7,584 nucleotides of DNA from Methanobacteriota archaeon (GTDB lineage Archaea; JAADCQ01; Methanopyri; Methanopyrales; Methanopyraceae). A program made the translations under genes and the position numbers. How positions within the stretch are numbered: position 1 is the stretch's first letter; the number at the start of each line of letters is the position of its first letter. The DNA lies in the NCBI GenBank assembly GCA_027064425.1, contig JAMOPO010000048.1, positions 1 through 7,584 of the forward strand, in the 5' to 3' direction. The notes below the pieces were generated by a model. It was not told the DNA's origin. It ran no database searches and saw nothing but the letters and a program-made list of their open reading frames with translations. Positions 5,647 through 7,584 of the stretch are shown one piece after another.

Positions 5647-6182
5647 TCGGCGCGGGGTACCTGCACCTCGCCGCCCGCCTCTCCCAGCACCGGGACTTCG
5701 CGGAGACGGGCCGCAGGCTGGCCGGGCACGGGTCCGCGCTGCAGACCCTCGCGGCCGGCCTCGCCTCCTCCGGCCTCGACTTCGTACCCGGCGTCGGCGA
5801 GTTCCGGGTCACCGTCCGGGCGGTCCGGGAGCTGCGGTCGCGCCCCTTCCGCCGGCGGAGGTACCTCCGCGGGCTGAAGCGCCTGCGCCACGGGGAGCCG
5901 GACGAGGCTTACCGGCGCATGTGGAGGGCGCTGGGCGAGGAGGCCCGACGGTGCTTCCGGGCCGCGTACGAGGTCCTCCACCGGGACCCGCGCGCCTTCC
6001 TGAGGTCCCTGGACGACCTGCTGAGGACGCTCACGGACTGGTCCCAGCGCTCCCCCACCCTGCGGGAGTTCGCCCAGGAGGCGGACCTCCCCGGCCCGGC
6101 GCGCCGGGAGCCGGCCGGGGACGACTGGACCGGTGCGCTCTCGAGCCTCCTCTCCTGGCTCTGGGGCGAGGAGAGGCGGTGA
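5616..6182 (+). CDS. Basic helical protein with pretoxin-like FVPGVGE segment
   Basis: This protein has 188 residues from TTG 5616. No ATG, GTG or TTG lies later in a sensible position, and GGAGGAGG ends one base before the TTG. That spacing is too tight for an ideal SD, so the exact start is uncertain; the frame is open further upstream but there reads as shadow. Residues 42-60 (LQTLAAGLASSGLDFVPGV) and GEFRVTVRAVRE form a small hydrophobic hairpin. It resembles the DF(I/V)PGVG-D/E segment of pretoxin-type linkers in polymorphic toxins; this is a motif resemblance only. An Arg-rich block follows (RSRPFRRRRYLRGLKRLR, about 75-91), then long amphipathic helices (to about 145) and a C-terminus SSLLSWLWGEERR. 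The gene overlaps the membrane-protein gene, which could be a partner, anchor or immunity component (inference). Confidence 0.7.
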   Translation: MEDAGRKAFLIGAGYLHLAARLSQHRDFAETGRRLAGHGSALQTLAAGLASSGLDFVPGVGEFRVTVRAVRELRSRPFRRRRYLRGLKRLRHGEPDEAYRRMWRALGEEARRCFRAAYEVLHRDPRAFLRSLDDLLRTLTDWSQRSPTLREFAQEADLPGPARREPAGDDWTGALSSLLSWLWGEERR

Positions 6183-6185
6183 TCA
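6180..6185. other. Shared palindromic double stop TGATCA
   Basis: TGA (6180-6182) ends the plus-strand gene, and TCA (6183-6185) is the TGA of the minus-strand gene. The convergent genes abut with zero intergenic bases, so termination signals for each must lie inside the other. Confidence 0.85.
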
Positions 6186-6605
6186 CTCGAGCTCCTCCTC
6201 CGCGATCTCCCGGATCCGCTCCGCGGGCACCGGCCTCCGCTCCTTCACCTCAACCTCCTCCCCCCGCTCCACCGCGCGCAGCCCCTCCACGATCAGGTCG
6301 AGCAGCTCCACCTCCCTCTGCAGCTGCGGGAAGCCCGGCCTCGGACCGCCCCCGCGGGCCCTCCGGCAGACGCGCTCGTCGCCCGCCGGGTAGCCGCGGA
6401 CCTTCGAGAAGACGTAAGGGCCGAACTCCTCCCGCGCCTTCTCCGCCAGCTCCTTCAGCTCCTCCTCCGGCCCGTCCGCGATCGCGCCGAAGCACGTCTC
6501 CTTGACCGTGACCTCCGGCGGCGAGTGCTCGAGCAGCCACTGGACCAGCTCCCGGGGCGAGATGCCCGAGCCCGGGGCGACGACGAAGTACCGGCTGAGC
6601 TCCAA
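6183..6605 (-). CDS. mmp6: Methanogenesis marker protein 6
   Basis: This protein has 140 residues from TTG 6605. Longer open sequence upstream would overlap homoserine kinase and reads as non-protein, while a TATA-like box at 6648-6641 and GGGGTG at 6619-6614 support the short start. The body shows what I recall as family hallmarks: KETCFGA (residues 35-41) and FSKVRGYPAGDERVCRR with ARGGGPRPGFPQL (66-95). C38, C80 and the Gly-rich RPGF loop are candidate functional residues. The family (TIGR03272) is confined to methanogens and relatives that use methyl-coenzyme M reductase. It is thought to serve that enzyme's maturation or activation, but its biochemical role is not settled to my knowledge. 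The C-terminal Glu/Arg-rich helix (VERGEEVEVKERR...) is long and acidic, as is common in Methanopyrus-like proteins. The gene is downstream of thrB in the same direction with its own promoter. Confidence 0.88.
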   Translation of the reverse strand: MELSRYFVVAPGSGISPRELVQWLLEHSPPEVTVKETCFGAIADGPEEELKELAEKAREEFGPYVFSKVRGYPAGDERVCRRARGGGPRPGFPQLQREVELLDLIVEGLRAVERGEEVEVKERRPVPAERIREIAEEELE

Positions 6606-6640
6606 CCCCGGAACACCCCGCCCGGAGCCGCGGGCCGAGG

Positions 6641-6648
6641 CTTTATCC
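6641..6648 (-). promoter_or_regulatory. TATA-like box of the marker protein 6 gene
   Basis: On the minus strand GGATAAAG (6648-6641) is the only AT-rich patch here and lies about 26 bp before an expected transcript start near 6618, giving a leader of some 13 bases. It contains the TAA stop of homoserine kinase (6645-6643). Confidence 0.5.
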
Positions 6649-7542
6649 GCCCCGGTCCAGGGCGCCCCGCTCGTCCGGCCGGTGAACCCTGACGATCCAG
6701 CCGTCACCGGCGACCTCCCTCAGGGCGCTCGCCACGTCCCTCGCGTCCTCCCGCAGGCAGGCGGCGACGACGGTGGGTCCCGCCCCGCTGACGGTGAACG
6801 CGAGCGCCCCCGCCTCGCGGGCGGCCTCTTCCAGCCGGTCGTACCCCGGGATGAACCGCCTCCTCACCGGCTCGGAGATGCGGTCGCAGTCCATCAGCCG
6901 GGCGAACGCCTCGGCGTCCCCCTCGTGCAGCGCGTGCACCATGAGGGCGACGGCGGAGAGGTTGTTCACGACGTCCTCCAGACCGGGCGGGTCCTCGCGG
7001 AGGGCCCGCCGGGCGCGCTCGGTGGGCACGCGCACGTGGGTGGGCGTGGCGGTGACGAGGCGGAGGTCCCGGGGCGGGCTCAGCCGGCGGTACTCGCGCT
7101 CCGAGCGCCAGATGATGAAGCCTCCAAGGAGCGCGGGGGCGACGTTGTCGTAGTGCGGCTCACCGGCGGCCGCGCGCTCCCCCTCGGCCGCGACCCGGAG
7201 CAGCTCCGCCTCGCTCAGACCGAGGTCGAAGAGCCGGTCGATGGCCACGGCCGCGGCGACGGCGGAGGCGGCGCTGCTGCCGAGCCCCCCGACGGGCACG
7301 CCCTTCCGGAGCTCGAGGCGAACGCCGGGCAGGTCGTACCGCTCGAGCAGCTCGAAGGCGACGAGGCCGGCCGTGTTGCGCTCGGGGTCGTCGGGCAGGC
7401 CGTCCGGGACCCGCAGCTCGACGCCCTCGTCGATCTCCGTCGCCCGGACCTCATCGTGGAAGCCGTCGACGGCCAGCCCGAACACGTCGAACCCGGGCCC
7501 GACGTTGGCGATGGTCGCCGGTGCCCGGGCGGTGACGGCCAC
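6643..7542 (-). CDS. thrB: Homoserine kinase (GHMP kinase family)
   Basis: This protein has 299 residues and catalyses ATP-dependent phosphorylation of L-homoserine to O-phosphohomoserine in threonine biosynthesis (and the methionine branch point) in the cytoplasm. All three GHMP motifs are present. Motif 1 is PATIANVGPGFDVFGLA (residues 8-24). The ATP-binding motif 2 is PVGGLGSSAASA (83-94). Motif 3 is FTVSGAGPTVVA (249-260). GEPHYDNVAPALLGGF (127-142) is typical of homoserine kinase rather than mevalonate kinase. The length of about 300 is normal. The start is GTG 7542, preceded by GGGGGGA with a 5-base spacer; the ATG at 7556-7554 is in another frame. An operator-like element (7555-7577) directly abuts the SD, suggesting repression at or near the transcription start. 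Mevalonate or shikimate kinase is unlikely. Confidence 0.93.
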   Translation of the reverse strand: MAVTARAPATIANVGPGFDVFGLAVDGFHDEVRATEIDEGVELRVPDGLPDDPERNTAGLVAFELLERYDLPGVRLELRKGVPVGGLGSSAASAVAAAVAIDRLFDLGLSEAELLRVAAEGERAAAGEPHYDNVAPALLGGFIIWRSEREYRRLSPPRDLRLVTATPTHVRVPTERARRALREDPPGLEDVVNNLSAVALMVHALHEGDAEAFARLMDCDRISEPVRRRFIPGYDRLEEAAREAGALAFTVSGAGPTVVAACLREDARDVASALREVAGDGWIVRVHRPDERGALDRGG

Positions 7543-7554
7543 CGCGGTCCCCCC

Positions 7555-7577
7555 ATCGTTTTGGATCTCGTAACGAT
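7555..7577. promoter_or_regulatory. Operator-like element, copy 3 (upstream of thrB)
   Basis: ATCGTT (7555-7560) and the intact arm TCGTAACGAT (7568-7577) have the same 23-bp span as the palindrome at 892-914 and match it at 18 of 23 positions. The element ends 12 bp before the thrB GTG and touches the SD, so binding would block transcription start or the leader. Confidence 0.5.
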
Positions 7578-7584
7578 ACGCCGG

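Noticed and set aside
6606-6707. N-terminal extension of marker protein 6 to 6707
   Set aside because: The extension overlaps thrB and reads as Gly/Ser/Arg-rich shadow; the TTG at 6605 gives the usual family length and has upstream promoter and SD signals.

Overview
The window is very GC-rich (about 70 % by eye). It carries a methanogenesis marker protein 6 gene and an archaeal-type homoserine kinase gene. Start codons are almost all GTG or TTG, and the best ribosome binding site (AGGAGGTGA, 1018-1026) matches the archaeal 16S 3' end. This points to a methanogenic archaeon. The high GC and the abundance of acidic, lineage-specific proteins best fit a Methanopyrus-like hyperthermophile, although the GC looks higher than I remember for M. 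kandleri. The genus is inference.

Layout. Positions 1-636 (minus) hold the N-terminal 212 residues of a PLD-like protein that runs off the left edge. Positions 637-1029 are intergenic, with a strong hairpin and a near-perfect palindrome. A 46-codon plus-strand ORF (1030-1170) has a full promoter and SD but looks like a gene remnant. A minus-strand gene with a DUF6788-like core follows (1204-1818, possibly starting at 1893). Positions 1819-2471 are a long non-coding stretch with four GRTTACAA boxes, several hairpins and an AT-rich island. A minus-strand pair of exported beta-rich proteins (3135-4379, then 2472-3134) is separated by a single in-frame TAA.

Divergent from that pair, the plus strand carries an unknown soluble protein (4536-5054), a four-helix membrane protein (5170-5646) and an overlapping basic protein (5616-6182) with a pretoxin-like FVPGVGE segment. 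The last gene converges base-to-base on methanogenesis marker protein 6 (6183-6605, minus). Upstream of that on the minus strand is homoserine kinase (6643-7542), whose stop codon lies inside the marker gene's TATA-like box.

Only the right end (thrB, marker protein 6) is recognisable core metabolism; the rest is accessory or lineage-specific. The most interesting non-coding signal is a 23-bp palindromic operator-like element (unit TCGTWACGA). It occurs in front of thrB, in front of the PLD-like gene and between the latter and the 1030 ORF, which suggests a shared regulator. The best candidates for something undescribed are the membrane protein/basic protein pair at 5170-6182 and the secreted pair at 2472-4379.
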